The notes: a model not told the origin generated them from the sequence alone. A stretch of DNA of 25,655 nucleotides from Mageeibacillus sp. UBA1255 (GCA_002308795.1 DBVV01000004.1:1-25655), one strand, 5' to 3'; shown: positions 1-8,331, numbered from the stretch's first letter. Translations and numbers: made by a program.

Positions 1-1226
1 GCGCGGCGGCCGCCGAAGATGATGGCGGTCAGCGGAACGCCCGCAGGATCCTCCCACTTGGGGGAGATGCAGGGGCAGTTCTTCGCCGGAGCGGTGAAGC
101 GGGAGTTCGGATGAGCTGCGTAAGTGGTCTTATCGGCTTTGTTGAACATCGACGGATTCCAGGGGTATCCCTTCCAATCGACCGCGAACGTAGGCGGATT
201 CTTATCGAGACCTTCCCACCATACCGTGTCGTTCTCAAGGTTATGGCATACGTTCGTGAAGATCGCGCCGCGTTTGGTGCTCTCGAGCGCGTTGAAATTG
301 GACTTTTCGTTCGTGCCGGGGGCAACGCCGAAGAAGCCGTTTTCGGGGTTGATCGCGTACAATCTACCGTCGGGGCCTATCTTCATCCATGCGATGTCGT
401 CGCCGACAGTCCAGACTTTATAGCCCTTCTCCTTAAGGTACTTAGGCGGGATAAGCATCGCCAGGTTCGTCTTACCGCACGCAGACGGGAACGCCGCTGC
501 GACGTACGTGATCTTTCCCTGAGGATTCTCAAGTCCGAGGATCAGCATATGCTCAGCCATCCAGCCCTCTTTCCAGCCCTGGTACGAAGCGATACGCAGT
601 GCAAAGCACTTTTTACCGAGCAGCACGTTTCCGCCGTAAGCCGAGTTAACGGAAATGATCGCGTTGTCCTCGGGGAAGTGGCAGATGTAGCGCTTTTCAG
701 GATCGACGTCGCACTTGCAGTGAAGTCCGCGCACCCAGTCGTTGCTGTCGCCCAGCACGTCGAGCACCTTTTTACCTACGCGCGTCATTATGCACATGTT
801 AAGGACAACGTAGATCGAGTCGGTAACTTCGATACCTGCCTTTGCGATAGGCGAACCGATAGGTCCCATGGAATAGGGGATTATATACATCGTGCGGCCT
901 TTATAAGTGTCGCGGGCAATATCATACAGCTTCTGGTACATTTCTTTCGGGTCGCACCAGTTGTTGGTCGGGCCGGCGTTCTCCTGGCTGCGGGAGCAGA
1001 TGAAAGTCCTGTCTTCAACGCGGGCAACGTCGTTTGGCTTGGTCCTGTGAAGATAGCAGTCGGGAAGCAGGTCCTGATTAAGTTTGATCATCTCACCGGT
1101 GGAAACAGCCTCCTTGCGAAGCTCTTCGATCTGCGCATCACTGCCGTCGATCCATACGACTTTATCGGGCTTGACCAGCGACCGAACCTCGTTCAGCCAG
1201 CTAAGTATTGTAATGTTTTTGGTCAT
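1..1226 (-). CDS. pckG: Phosphoenolpyruvate carboxykinase (GTP), C-terminus beyond window
   Basis: GTP-dependent PEP carboxykinase interconverts oxaloacetate and PEP in the cytosol, for gluconeogenesis or anaplerosis. Reading leftward from 1226 gives 408 uninterrupted codons that run off the window edge. The family is usually about 600 residues, so roughly 190 are missing. Seen: the active-site segment FPSACGKTNLAM (about 246-257), which carries the reactive cysteine and kinase-1 loop of the GTP class; VWTVGDDIAW (about 271-280); and IIFGGRR at the visible end (402-408). The ATP class would show a GxSGTGKT loop instead. The ATG at 1226 follows a GGAGGG ribosome site six bases upstream, and a near-consensus promoter lies just behind it. 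It is divergent from the NYN gene. The identification is very secure. Confidence 0.96.
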   Translation of the reverse strand, partial: MTKNITILSWLNEVRSLVKPDKVVWIDGSDAQIEELRKEAVSTGEMIKLNQDLLPDCYLHRTKPNDVARVEDRTFICSRSQENAGPTNNWCDPKEMYQKLYDIARDTYKGRTMYIIPYSMGPIGSPIAKAGIEVTDSIYVVLNMCIMTRVGKKVLDVLGDSNDWVRGLHCKCDVDPEKRYICHFPEDNAIISVNSAYGGNVLLGKKCFALRIASYQGWKEGWMAEHMLILGLENPQGKITYVAAAFPSACGKTNLAMLIPPKYLKEKGYKVWTVGDDIAWMKIGPDGRLYAINPENGFFGVAPGTNEKSNFNALESTKRGAIFTNVCHNLENDTVWWEGLDKNPPTFAVDWKGYPWNPSMFNKADKTTYAAHPNSRFTAPAKNCPCISPKWEDPAGVPLTAIIFGGRR

Positions 1227-1264
1227 GTTAGTCCCTCCAATCAAAAAATATTCATAACGGCAAT

Positions 1265-1293
1265 ATTATATTCTTCTGTGCGGCGAAATGCAA
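1265..1293 (-). promoter_or_regulatory. Sigma-A-type promoter of pckG
   Basis: On the minus strand TTGCAT, a 17-base spacer and a perfect TATAAT precede the pckG start. The -10 box lies at 1265-1270 and the -35 box at 1288-1293, leaving a leader of about 30 bases. Match and spacing are both near ideal. No operator is obvious. Confidence 0.75.
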
Positions 1294-1346
1294 GGAGAAA
1301 GGAGAGGCTAAGCCGCGGTAAAAGGGCAAACACAGCCATAATTTTC

Positions 1347-1375
1347 TTGCAATTGCGCGGAAAATACATTAAAAT
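1347..1375 (+). promoter_or_regulatory. Sigma-A-type promoter of the NYN gene
   Basis: TTGCAA (1347-1352), a 17-base spacer and TAAAAT (1370-1375) point toward the gene at 1473. The leader would be about 90 bases. It contains an imperfect inverted repeat, GCCCCGC/GCGAGGC, around 1382-1401, and a second TATAAT at 1415-1420 that lacks a good -35 box. Confidence 0.55.
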
Positions 1376-1472
1376 TTAATTGCCCCGCGACAGTGCGAGG
1401 CAGGTTATAGTAAATATAATTTATCGGGCTTAAAAATTCAATTGAGCTACTATTAAGACAAGGAGAAGAAAC

Positions 1473-2237
1473 ATGGGATTGTTTAAGAAGAAAAACGGAA
1501 GAGCAATTGCGTTCATTGATTATGAGTTTTGGTCATCGGCCGTTGATAATGTCTATGGGATGAGGCCGGATATTGAATCATTTGACAAATTGATCAGCAG
1601 CAGGTACGACGTAGCGAAAAAGTATTATTTCGGCAGATTTACGCTGCCGGCGCTGGAGGCGGAGGCAAACGCGATACGGGCGAGCGGAGGAGAAGCTGTT
1701 GACAGCCAGGACGTTGACAGGATCCGCGGAGACCGCAGCGACACGGTGATGATGGAGTATATTTTCAAGACGATGACAACGGAAAAAAACATTGACACCG
1801 TGATAATTTTTACGCCGGACAATCAGTTTATGTCTGTCGTGTCGTTTTTGAAGGAGAGACTGGGGAAAAAGATCGTTCTTTGCAGCGTTAAACGGACGCT
1901 CGGGGCGCGTTTCAAACTGCTGGCGGATGATATCATCGAAGTGCCCGGAGACGAAGTTCCGCGTAAAGTCTTTTATGACATGATAGTTGATAATTTCAGA
2001 TATATTTACAGGCATAAGGATAAGGCGATTTATCCCACGTTCCTTTCGACCATCACGACCGTGGCGAGGCTTAACGACGTGGCTGAAGAAGATATTCGAA
2101 ACGCGCTTCAGGAACTAATCGATAAAAAAATATTGTTTAAAGCGGAAGTAACTGTAAACCAGGGCGAAAATTCGATCCGCGTGCTGCGTCTGGATAAATT
2201 AAGGGCGCAAAAAGGCGGGTTATATATGATCGATTGA
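1473..2237 (+). CDS. NYN (PIN-like) domain protein with C-terminal winged-helix-like region
   Basis: This 254-residue protein has no signal peptide. The N-terminal 160 residues look like a NYN domain, a PIN-like nuclease fold of the LabA/YacP type. Seen: a first beta strand with FIDYEFW (14-20, acidic D16), RSDTVMMEY (88-96, D90), and a strand followed by TPDNQF (114-119, D116). Together these would supply the acidic metal-binding cluster. Residues about 190-245 read like a helix-turn-helix/winged-helix segment (DVAEEDIRNALQELIDKKIL), which could bind nucleic acid. The expected role is cleavage of structured RNA, but no substrate can be named. It is a single gene with its own promoter and AAGGAGAAG ribosome site, and it ends 12 bases from the convergent mnmA. 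The NYN assignment is fairly sure; nuclease activity is inferred. Confidence 0.72.
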   Translation: MGLFKKKNGRAIAFIDYEFWSSAVDNVYGMRPDIESFDKLISSRYDVAKKYYFGRFTLPALEAEANAIRASGGEAVDSQDVDRIRGDRSDTVMMEYIFKTMTTEKNIDTVIIFTPDNQFMSVVSFLKERLGKKIVLCSVKRTLGARFKLLADDIIEVPGDEVPRKVFYDMIVDNFRYIYRHKDKAIYPTFLSTITTVARLNDVAEEDIRNALQELIDKKILFKAEVTVNQGENSIRVLRLDKLRAQKGGLYMID

Positions 2238-2249
2238 CCGGACATGCTG

Positions 2250-3344
2250 CTATACGGCAGCAAATTCCGCAGGACGCGCGTCTGAAATAGTACCTCCGCC
2301 GAGGACAACGTCGCCGTCGTAGAAAACGGCTGCCTGGCCGGGGGTTATTGCCCGCACGCTCTGGTCGAATTCCACGAGCGCCGTATCCGTGTCGATCTGC
2401 CGGATCGAGGCGGGCTGTTCGGGGTGATGGTACCTGATCCGTGCTTTTGCGTGCAGCGTTCCTTCCGGAGCGATACCGGAGACCCAGTTAACGTCGCGGA
2501 CGATGCAGCGGCGCGAGAACATTTCTTCGGCGCGTCCGAGCACGACCGAGTTGTTTTCGGGATCGATCTCTTTAACGTAAAGCGGGGCTTCGGCAGAGAT
2601 GCCGAGGCCTTTTCGTTGTCCGACGGTGTAATTGATGAGGCCGCGGTGGCGCCCGAGAACGTTGCCGGCGGAGTCAACAAAATCTCCTTCCGGGAACGTT
2701 TCGCCAGTGTAGCGGCATATAAAATCCGAATAATTTCCGTCCGGGACGAAGCAAATGTCCTGACTGTCCGGTTTTTGCGCGTTGTGGAAGCCTTTTTCGG
2801 CCGCGATCCTGCGAACTTCGGTCTTGTTCATGCCGCCAAGAGGGAAAACAGTGTGCCTGAGCTGCTCCTGAGTGAGGAAATACAGCACGTAGCTCTGATC
2901 CTTGGACTTGTCGAGGGCTTTTTTCAGCAAAAAAACGTCTCCGTCGCGTTCAACACGCGCATAATGACCGGTGGAGATATAATCGCAGCCTAGCAGCATC
3001 GCACGCTGGTACAGTACGCCGAATTTGAGAAAACGGTTGCAGACGATGCACGGATTCGGGGTTCGGCCCGATATATAATTATCAACGAAATCTTTTATGA
3101 CGGTCTGGCGGAAGCGGTCGGTCTGGTTGAAAACGTAATAGGGCATACCCATTGACGCCGCGACGCTGCGTGCGTACTCTGTGTCCGTTAGAGAGCAGCA
3201 CGTTTTTTCGCGGTCGATCCCCGCGTCTTCGTTATCGAATAACCTTAGCGTCGAACCGATGCACTCGAACCCCTGATCCTTTAAAATTGCCGCCGCGACG
3301 CTGCTGTCAACGCCGCCGCTCATCGCTATCAATACTTTACTCAT
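2250..3344 (-). CDS. mnmA: tRNA-specific 2-thiouridylase MnmA
   Basis: MnmA adenylates U34 of Lys, Glu and Gln tRNAs and replaces the 2-oxygen with persulfide sulfur delivered from a cysteine desulfurase. At 364 residues it is full length. Seen: the ATP pyrophosphatase loop AMSGGVDSS (7-15), NPCIVCNRFLKFG with C99 and C102 (97-109), GHYARV (126-131), and DSQDICF with C198 (193-199). C102 and C198 correspond to the family's catalytic cysteine pair. The start at 3344 gives the canonical MSKVLIAMSGG opening, although no strong ribosome site stands before it. It lies 33 bases downstream of the cysteine desulfurase gene on the same strand, which is its logical sulfur donor. Confidence 0.96.
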   Translation of the reverse strand: MSKVLIAMSGGVDSSVAAAILKDQGFECIGSTLRLFDNEDAGIDREKTCCSLTDTEYARSVAASMGMPYYVFNQTDRFRQTVIKDFVDNYISGRTPNPCIVCNRFLKFGVLYQRAMLLGCDYISTGHYARVERDGDVFLLKKALDKSKDQSYVLYFLTQEQLRHTVFPLGGMNKTEVRRIAAEKGFHNAQKPDSQDICFVPDGNYSDFICRYTGETFPEGDFVDSAGNVLGRHRGLINYTVGQRKGLGISAEAPLYVKEIDPENNSVVLGRAEEMFSRRCIVRDVNWVSGIAPEGTLHAKARIRYHHPEQPASIRQIDTDTALVEFDQSVRAITPGQAAVFYDGDVVLGGGTISDARPAEFAAV

Positions 3345-3377
3345 GATCTGTTTTAAATATCTCCGTTCGTCTCCGGG

Positions 3378-4544
3378 TCAATATAGCGTGCCCCTGAGGC
3401 TCCTTAATTTTGCCACAGTTTCGCGCACGGCGTCAACGGTCTCGTCGATCTCTTCCGGGGTGTTGTCCGGGCCCAGGGTGAGCCTGAGCGCGCCGAGAGC
3501 GATCTCCGGCGTGCGTCCGATCGCCAGAAGCACGTGGCTTGGTTCGAGCGAGCCCGATACGCAGGCGGACCCGGCAGAGGCGCATATGCCTTTATTGTCC
3601 AAAAGGAGAAGAAGTGTTTCGCTTTCTATGCCTTCGAAGCAAAAATGCACGTTTCCGGGGAGCCTTTTTACCCGGTCGCCGCTTAAAATGCTGCCCGGGA
3701 TCGCCGAAATCCCATCGATCAGCCTGTCCTGCAATTTGCGCATCCGATCGGCGTCAGCGTCAATATTTTTGCATGAATATTCAAGCGCCGCCGCCATACC
3801 TGCGATAGCGGGGAGGTTTTCAGTGCCGGGTCGTTTACCGCGTTCCTGCGAACCGCCCTCCATCAGAGGGGAAAGTTTCAGCCCTTTTCGCGCAAAAATG
3901 ACCCCGGCGCCTTTCGGACCGCCGAATTTATGCGCTGACAGGCTCAGCATATCTATATTTTGCTCACGCACGTTTATTCGCAAATGACCCGCGGTCTGAA
4001 CGGCGTCTGTGTGAAACGAAACGCCCTTTTCGCGGCAGATGCGGCCGATCTCTCCGACAGGCTGTATGGTACCGATCTCGTTGTTCGCGGACATGACCGT
4101 GACGAGACAGGTATCGGGGCGGATAGCTCCGGCGACCTGCTCCGGGCTGACAACGCCTTCTCCGCCGCATTCAGGGCCGGAAACGTCAAGAAACGTGATC
4201 TCGAATCCCTGTTTTTCAAGCTTTTTCAGCGTATTTATAACGGCGTGGTGTTCAAAAGCGGTAGAAACGATATGCTTTTTACCGGTTTCCGCACCGGACA
4301 AGGCAGCAGAAAGGATCGATTGATTGTCCGCCTCCGTACCGCCTGAGGTGAACGTGATCTCGGACGGTTCCGCACCGATGCAGGCGGCAATGATTTCGCG
4401 GGAACGGTAAAGCGTTGCCGCCGCCTTCTGGCCAGACGCGTGTATGCTGGACGGATTCCCGAAATTACCTGTCAGACACGACACCATCGCGTCGTAAGCA
4501 GGAGTGCAGAGTTTTGTTGTCGCGGCGTTGTCAAGATAGATCAT
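3378..4544 (-). CDS. Cysteine desulfurase (NifS/IscS family)
   Basis: This is a PLP enzyme that removes sulfur from L-cysteine as a protein-bound persulfide. It has 388 residues, a normal length. Seen: the opening YLDNAATT (3-10), EHHAV (98-102) with the PLP-stacking histidine, SAHKFGGPKG with the Schiff-base lysine K206 (203-212), RPGTEN (238-243), and the mobile loop SAGSACVSG with active cysteine C328 (323-331). No IscU or IscR gene is nearby, and the next gene is mnmA. A dedicated role in tRNA thiolation, as for Bacillus YrvO, is therefore more likely than general Fe-S assembly, but this is inference. It starts six bases after the glycosyltransferase stop, so translation is probably coupled. 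Confidence 0.95.
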   Translation of the reverse strand: MIYLDNAATTKLCTPAYDAMVSCLTGNFGNPSSIHASGQKAAATLYRSREIIAACIGAEPSEITFTSGGTEADNQSILSAALSGAETGKKHIVSTAFEHHAVINTLKKLEKQGFEITFLDVSGPECGGEGVVSPEQVAGAIRPDTCLVTVMSANNEIGTIQPVGEIGRICREKGVSFHTDAVQTAGHLRINVREQNIDMLSLSAHKFGGPKGAGVIFARKGLKLSPLMEGGSQERGKRPGTENLPAIAGMAAALEYSCKNIDADADRMRKLQDRLIDGISAIPGSILSGDRVKRLPGNVHFCFEGIESETLLLLLDNKGICASAGSACVSGSLEPSHVLLAIGRTPEIALGALRLTLGPDNTPEEIDETVDAVRETVAKLRSLRGTLY

Positions 4545-4550
4545 AGCCCT

Positions 4551-5837
4551 TTACTTTTCCCCCGCGACCTCGTCGATCGAGATATTTCGATTGTGGATGA
4601 TCGGTTTCCATTCAACGTGCGAGAACAGCGCGATGAGCATCGAGATCTTACCGATCTGTTCGAACATCGGGAACATAAAAACGTGCCAGACGTACCGGTA
4701 CCACGGAAGGCGAGGGACGTGGCGGTGTTCGGTGATCAGAACGTACGTCGCGGTGATCATTGACGAACCCCACGACGACAGAAAACTTGTGCCTATACCG
4801 ACGAACAGCCCCAGGAAAGGTCCCCACAGAAAACCGGCGAGGACGACGAGCAGTATGCGGAGTATGAGCAGGAGCAGGTTTTTGAAGAAAGTAACTATTG
4901 ACCGCGGGTAGATCGTCGTCAACATATCGAAGCAGCAGAAATTCTGCATTGACGCGGGGGAGCGGAAAATGTTGCGGAACAGTTTACCGCCGCTCTCGCC
5001 GAACGCCTGGATGTGACCTTTTGCCCAGCGGATCCTCTGGCGCATCGCCTGGCGGAAAACGGTAGGCTGTTCGTCGTAAAATTCGGCGTCGTTCTGGTAC
5101 GTTATGCGAAAACCGTCGGCAACGGCATCGGCGCTCATCGCCCTGTCTTCGGTCAGAGACGTGTATATCCAGCCCTGTTTCCGGATGGTTTCGGCGGCGA
5201 ACAGAAAGCCTGTACCCTGCAGACGGGTGGTAAGATTCAGCGCAGAAACACCGCGGTTCGTTGTCCGGATCGTGCGCATCCAGTGTATCGCGTAAGACGA
5301 GGAGATCCAGTTATCGTCGAAATTCTTCGTATTCCGGTACGAGGTGATTATTTTCGCGCCCGAATCGAACGCGTCGTTCATCTTAGATACAAAATCCTTC
5401 TTCAGAAGATTATCCGCGTCGAAAATAAAATATCCCTCGAACGCATCCTTTCCGTAGTCCCGGCCGATATTGTCCAGAAGAAACTGAAGCGCGAAACCTT
5501 TGGTGCGGTGTTCGCTGTCAAACCGTTCGTAGCATATGCAGCCGTGCTCGCGTACGATATCGGCCGTATTATCATCGCAATTATCCGCAACGACGAACGT
5601 GGTCAATTCCCCGGTATAGTCCTGGTTTTTTATGCTGTCGAGCAGGTTCCCGATGACCGCCGATTCGTTGCGTGCAGCGATCAGAATAGCGTATTTATGC
5701 GTGTTTTTAGCTGCCGGAAATCTGCGCGTGGTGAACAGACCGACGATCACGTACAGCGCTTTGGGCAGGTACAGCGCGGATATTATCGAAGATATCACTG
5801 TAATTACGGTGATTATGATATTGATCGCCTGTTGCAT
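4551..5837 (-). CDS. Membrane-bound family 2 glycosyltransferase
   Basis: This 428-residue processive-type GT-A glycosyltransferase adds sugars from nucleotide donors at the inner membrane face. Residues about 5-35 form an N-terminal hydrophobic segment. The catalytic domain begins at YAILIAARNES (49-59), carries FVVADNCDDNT (81-91), the metal-binding DAD at 140-142, the TED general-base motif at 229-231 and QRIRW (267-271). The last resembles the Q/RxxRW motif of hyaluronan, cellulose and poly-GlcNAc synthases. Two or three further membrane segments follow (about 317-370 and 395-406). The donor and product are unknown. It starts two bases after the upstream GH78 stop and is followed six bases later by the desulfurase gene, so all appear co-transcribed. 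An exopolysaccharide or glycolipid role is inferred from the family only. Confidence 0.85.
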   Translation of the reverse strand: MQQAINIIITVITVISSIISALYLPKALYVIVGLFTTRRFPAAKNTHKYAILIAARNESAVIGNLLDSIKNQDYTGELTTFVVADNCDDNTADIVREHGCICYERFDSEHRTKGFALQFLLDNIGRDYGKDAFEGYFIFDADNLLKKDFVSKMNDAFDSGAKIITSYRNTKNFDDNWISSSYAIHWMRTIRTTNRGVSALNLTTRLQGTGFLFAAETIRKQGWIYTSLTEDRAMSADAVADGFRITYQNDAEFYDEQPTVFRQAMRQRIRWAKGHIQAFGESGGKLFRNIFRSPASMQNFCCFDMLTTIYPRSIVTFFKNLLLLILRILLVVLAGFLWGPFLGLFVGIGTSFLSSWGSSMITATYVLITEHRHVPRLPWYRYVWHVFMFPMFEQIGKISMLIALFSHVEWKPIIHNRNISIDEVAGEK

Positions 5838-5839
5838 GA

Positions 5840-8134
5840 TCAGTTAAGTCCTTTCAACGAGAACCTGAATTCGTCGCCGTCAACGCAATCGTCTTTCGTA
5901 AATGTCTTGCCCCCGGGGAGCTTAACCGTTATCGAGAAGCGGCGCAGTTCGTCCTGACCGTTATCAGAAGAACGGCCTGAACGGCGGACGTCGATATTGA
6001 CCGGTCCGAACGGGGTAGGAACGTTGCCCCTCGCCCAGTCGGTATCGAGCGCCCAGAGGTGAGGACGCACGCGAAGCGTTTTATAGCCGTCTTCCTCCGG
6101 AAAAGCACCCAGGATCATCGCCGAAAACTCATATGCCGGGGCGGAACTCCAGCCGTGACATTCACTCCGGGGGCTGTCCGGGTTCTCGCACCACGTTGTG
6201 CAGTGATAGTCGAGCATCCGCTGCCATCCGGCGAACGATCTTCTCGCGTACCTGTCGTATACGCCTGCTTTTTCGAGCGCGCGGAACAGGAACGAACCCA
6301 TCGAGAATGAGCAGTGGGCGACGGGTGTATCGCCGTCCATCGTGCGTATCATGAGTTCTTTCGCAGCTTCACCGGTGACGATCCCCGAGAGTACTGCCCA
6401 TACCGACGTGTGTTCGCTGAATTCGCGCCTCACAGGCGTGTTCCGGAACAGTTTCGCTTCGCTGTCGTAGCATTTTTCAACGATCAGCGCGGACAATTCC
6501 TCCGCTCTTTCTTTGTATTCGGCTGCTCTTGCGGTCCTTCCGCATGCCAGAGCGATCTGCGCGGCACTTCTCAGGGCGGCAACGAACAGCATCGATTCTA
6601 CTGTAAGGGGTTCTCCTTCCACGCCTCCCGGAGTGATTCCGGCATACCATCCGGGCACCCAGTCAACGAAATTCCAGTAAGGATTCGGACCAACGAGCCC
6701 GCTGCTGTCACGGAAAATCTCAAAAGACTCCAGAGCCTTGTCCATCGTGCCCAGAAGCGACGACGCATTTTTCAGCGTAGTTTCGTCCGCGGGGGCGCAG
6801 CGCAGGTATTCTCTGAACATAATGACCCAGAACATCGTGAATCCCGGAATGATCTGCGTCATAACGGAAGGATAGTTCGCCTGGAGCATACCGTTGAAGA
6901 TCTGAGACCTGGCCATATCGTTAACGCTCTTGAACGGAAGGCGCGGGTCGGAGATCATCCGCTGCGTGAACATCAGTTCAAGACAGCTGTCCATGTCATA
7001 CTGCTGCTGTTCGTAATACGGACAATCGATATACATTTCGTGTGCGCAGCATTTTACGGTATTTATACTGACCTTCCACATTTCGCCTAGCGCCGGGTCG
7101 GAGCATTCGAAACTGCCTTCGGCGGGGAACGGGTAGAAATATGATTGGTACGTTAGTTCGGTAAAATTAACGGACGGATCCGTGAATTCCAGCCGCACGA
7201 AACGGAACGCGCGGTACCAGAACGGCGTAAAGCAGGCGATCCCGCTGTCCGGTATGTGAACGACGTCGAACACGTCTCCGTAGAATTCAGCCTCCGGATC
7301 GGTGTAGGCAGCATCGCGAAGCCCCTTGTATCTGTTTCCGCCCGCATCCTTTTGAAGGTAGCTTTCGCTGTAAATGATTTTTATTACGCTGCCCGGAGCG
7401 CCTGCGGCTTTTACGGTCGGAATGGCGGTGGTGTATTTTCCGGCGTCAAGTTCGATATATCCGTCACCGCGCCGGACAATGCTGAATATGCGTGGTTCTT
7501 CATAGTCGAGATTCGGTATTGGCCGGGGTTCGAGCGGGTATACGTCGGCAAGTCCGAACAGGTTGTAACCGCCGCGCTCGGGAGCTTTCTGCTGCTCAAG
7601 CGCGACCTGCGTAAGACGAGGTTCGCCCCACTGTTCCTCACCCGGAGGAGTTGACGTGTGGATACGCGGAAAATGGCGGAAAGTGACGTTATCATCACGC
7701 TGACAGACCCATGAACCATCCGTCCCGAATGTTGCTTTACCCTCGGAAGCATTGTCGGCGCCGCAACCCTGCTTCACGCAAAAGCAGATCTCACCGTCGA
7801 TCCACAGCATTGGCCTCGAAGAACGGTAGATCGAGATAAACGACCCTTCCTGCAGCCACAGCACCTTAACGAGCAGCTCGTTTTTTCCCTTTTTAAGCAG
7901 CGGGACAAGTTCGCCTGCGCCGTAAGTTTCGTAATATCGCGAATATTCTGAACCCTGGCACGGTCCTTCACCCACGAACTTACCGTTCAGGTAAAGGCGG
8001 TAACGCGAATCTGCGCAGATCTTAAGCGATGCACCGGATATTTCGGCCGCGCAGGCGTCAATATCGATGGTTTTTGTAAAATAATAAAAGTGTGTGGTCT
8101 GAGGTTTTTCAGCGGTACGTATCCAGAAACTCAT
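5840..8134 (-). CDS. GH78 alpha-L-rhamnosidase-like glycoside hydrolase
   Basis: GH78 inverting enzymes release terminal L-rhamnose. This one is 764 residues and has no signal peptide, so it should act in the cytosol on imported oligosaccharides or glycosides. Seen: an N-terminal beta-sandwich with sugar-binding-like RLYLNGKFVGEGP (46-58), a second beta domain ending in FWYRAFRFVRLEF (305-317), then the (alpha/alpha)6 barrel. Its acidic motif is DCPYYEQQQYDMD (370-382), whose D370, E375 and D380/D382 occupy the usual D..E..D positions. The more usual wording is DCPxREKxGWxGD, so this is a divergent subfamily and other alpha-glycosides are possible. A late SECHGWSSAP segment probably carries the second catalytic region. 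The ATG has AAAGGAG ten bases upstream. It is first in the minus-strand run toward mnmA. Confidence 0.82.
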   Translation of the reverse strand: MSFWIRTAEKPQTTHFYYFTKTIDIDACAAEISGASLKICADSRYRLYLNGKFVGEGPCQGSEYSRYYETYGAGELVPLLKKGKNELLVKVLWLQEGSFISIYRSSRPMLWIDGEICFCVKQGCGADNASEGKATFGTDGSWVCQRDDNVTFRHFPRIHTSTPPGEEQWGEPRLTQVALEQQKAPERGGYNLFGLADVYPLEPRPIPNLDYEEPRIFSIVRRGDGYIELDAGKYTTAIPTVKAAGAPGSVIKIIYSESYLQKDAGGNRYKGLRDAAYTDPEAEFYGDVFDVVHIPDSGIACFTPFWYRAFRFVRLEFTDPSVNFTELTYQSYFYPFPAEGSFECSDPALGEMWKVSINTVKCCAHEMYIDCPYYEQQQYDMDSCLELMFTQRMISDPRLPFKSVNDMARSQIFNGMLQANYPSVMTQIIPGFTMFWVIMFREYLRCAPADETTLKNASSLLGTMDKALESFEIFRDSSGLVGPNPYWNFVDWVPGWYAGITPGGVEGEPLTVESMLFVAALRSAAQIALACGRTARAAEYKERAEELSALIVEKCYDSEAKLFRNTPVRREFSEHTSVWAVLSGIVTGEAAKELMIRTMDGDTPVAHCSFSMGSFLFRALEKAGVYDRYARRSFAGWQRMLDYHCTTWCENPDSPRSECHGWSSAPAYEFSAMILGAFPEEDGYKTLRVRPHLWALDTDWARGNVPTPFGPVNIDVRRSGRSSDNGQDELRRFSITVKLPGGKTFTKDDCVDGDEFRFSLKGLN

Positions 8135-8177
8135 TGCGTTCGCTCTCCTTTGATCGTAAAGTGTTCTGCCGCGGTCA

Positions 8178-8206
8178 ATTATACCAAATTAATCCGGTTA
8201 ATAAAA
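8178..8206 (-). promoter_or_regulatory. Extended -10 promoter of the GH78-glycosyltransferase run
   Basis: On the minus strand a perfect TATAAT (8178-8183) is preceded by TGG, making an extended -10 element. The hexamer 17 bases further up is only TTTTAT. It would drive the GH78 gene and perhaps the three genes after it. It is back to back with the promoter at 8216-8245. Confidence 0.5.
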
Positions 8207-8215
8207 CAACTTTTA

Positions 8216-8245
8216 TTGACCGGGACTATGCTTAAATGGTAAAAT
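8216..8245 (+). promoter_or_regulatory. Promoter of the SIS-kinase-PPTase-NRPS run
   Basis: TTGACC (8216-8221), an 18-base spacer and TAAAAT (8240-8245) lie about 80 bases before the SIS gene. This is the only convincing plus-strand promoter I find ahead of the NRPS. An 8-base inverted repeat (CGGTCAAT at 8172-8179 and ATTGACCG at 8215-8222) overlaps this -35 box and flanks the opposing -10 box. It could be an operator. Confidence 0.6.
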
Positions 8246-8280
8246 CCGCATGTAAATAATAGTTAACTGCCGGAAAGCGT

Positions 8281-8331
8281 ATGCCCACGAACGGGGCGCC
8301 TTACCGGTATGAAGGGAGAACAGCGCGATGA
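8281..8331 (+). CDS. Possible 16-residue leader ORF overlapping the SIS start
   Basis: An ATG at 8281 opens a 16-codon frame (MPTNGAPYRYEGRTAR). Its TGA at 8329-8331 overlaps the SIS-gene ATG at 8328 in an ATGA arrangement typical of translational coupling. The upstream ribosome site is poor (GGAAAG only three bases before the ATG), and the SIS gene has its own AAGGGAG site. The frame may therefore be chance. No known leader-peptide family is recognised. Confidence 0.2.
   Translation: MPTNGAPYRYEGRTAR

Noticed and set aside
111..1379. Long plus-strand open frame opposite pckG
   Set aside because: It has no protein-family character, lies antisense to a clearly recognisable PEP carboxykinase, and covers that gene's promoter region.
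1382..1401. Imperfect inverted repeat in the NYN leader as a regulator site
   Set aside because: It has one mismatch and a short stem, and resembles no known operator. It is noted only in the promoter entry.
2245..2262. TGCTGC/GCAGCA hairpin between convergent NYN and mnmA genes
   Set aside because: The stem covers the last codons of mnmA, is only six pairs long and has no T-run on either strand, so it is not a convincing terminator.
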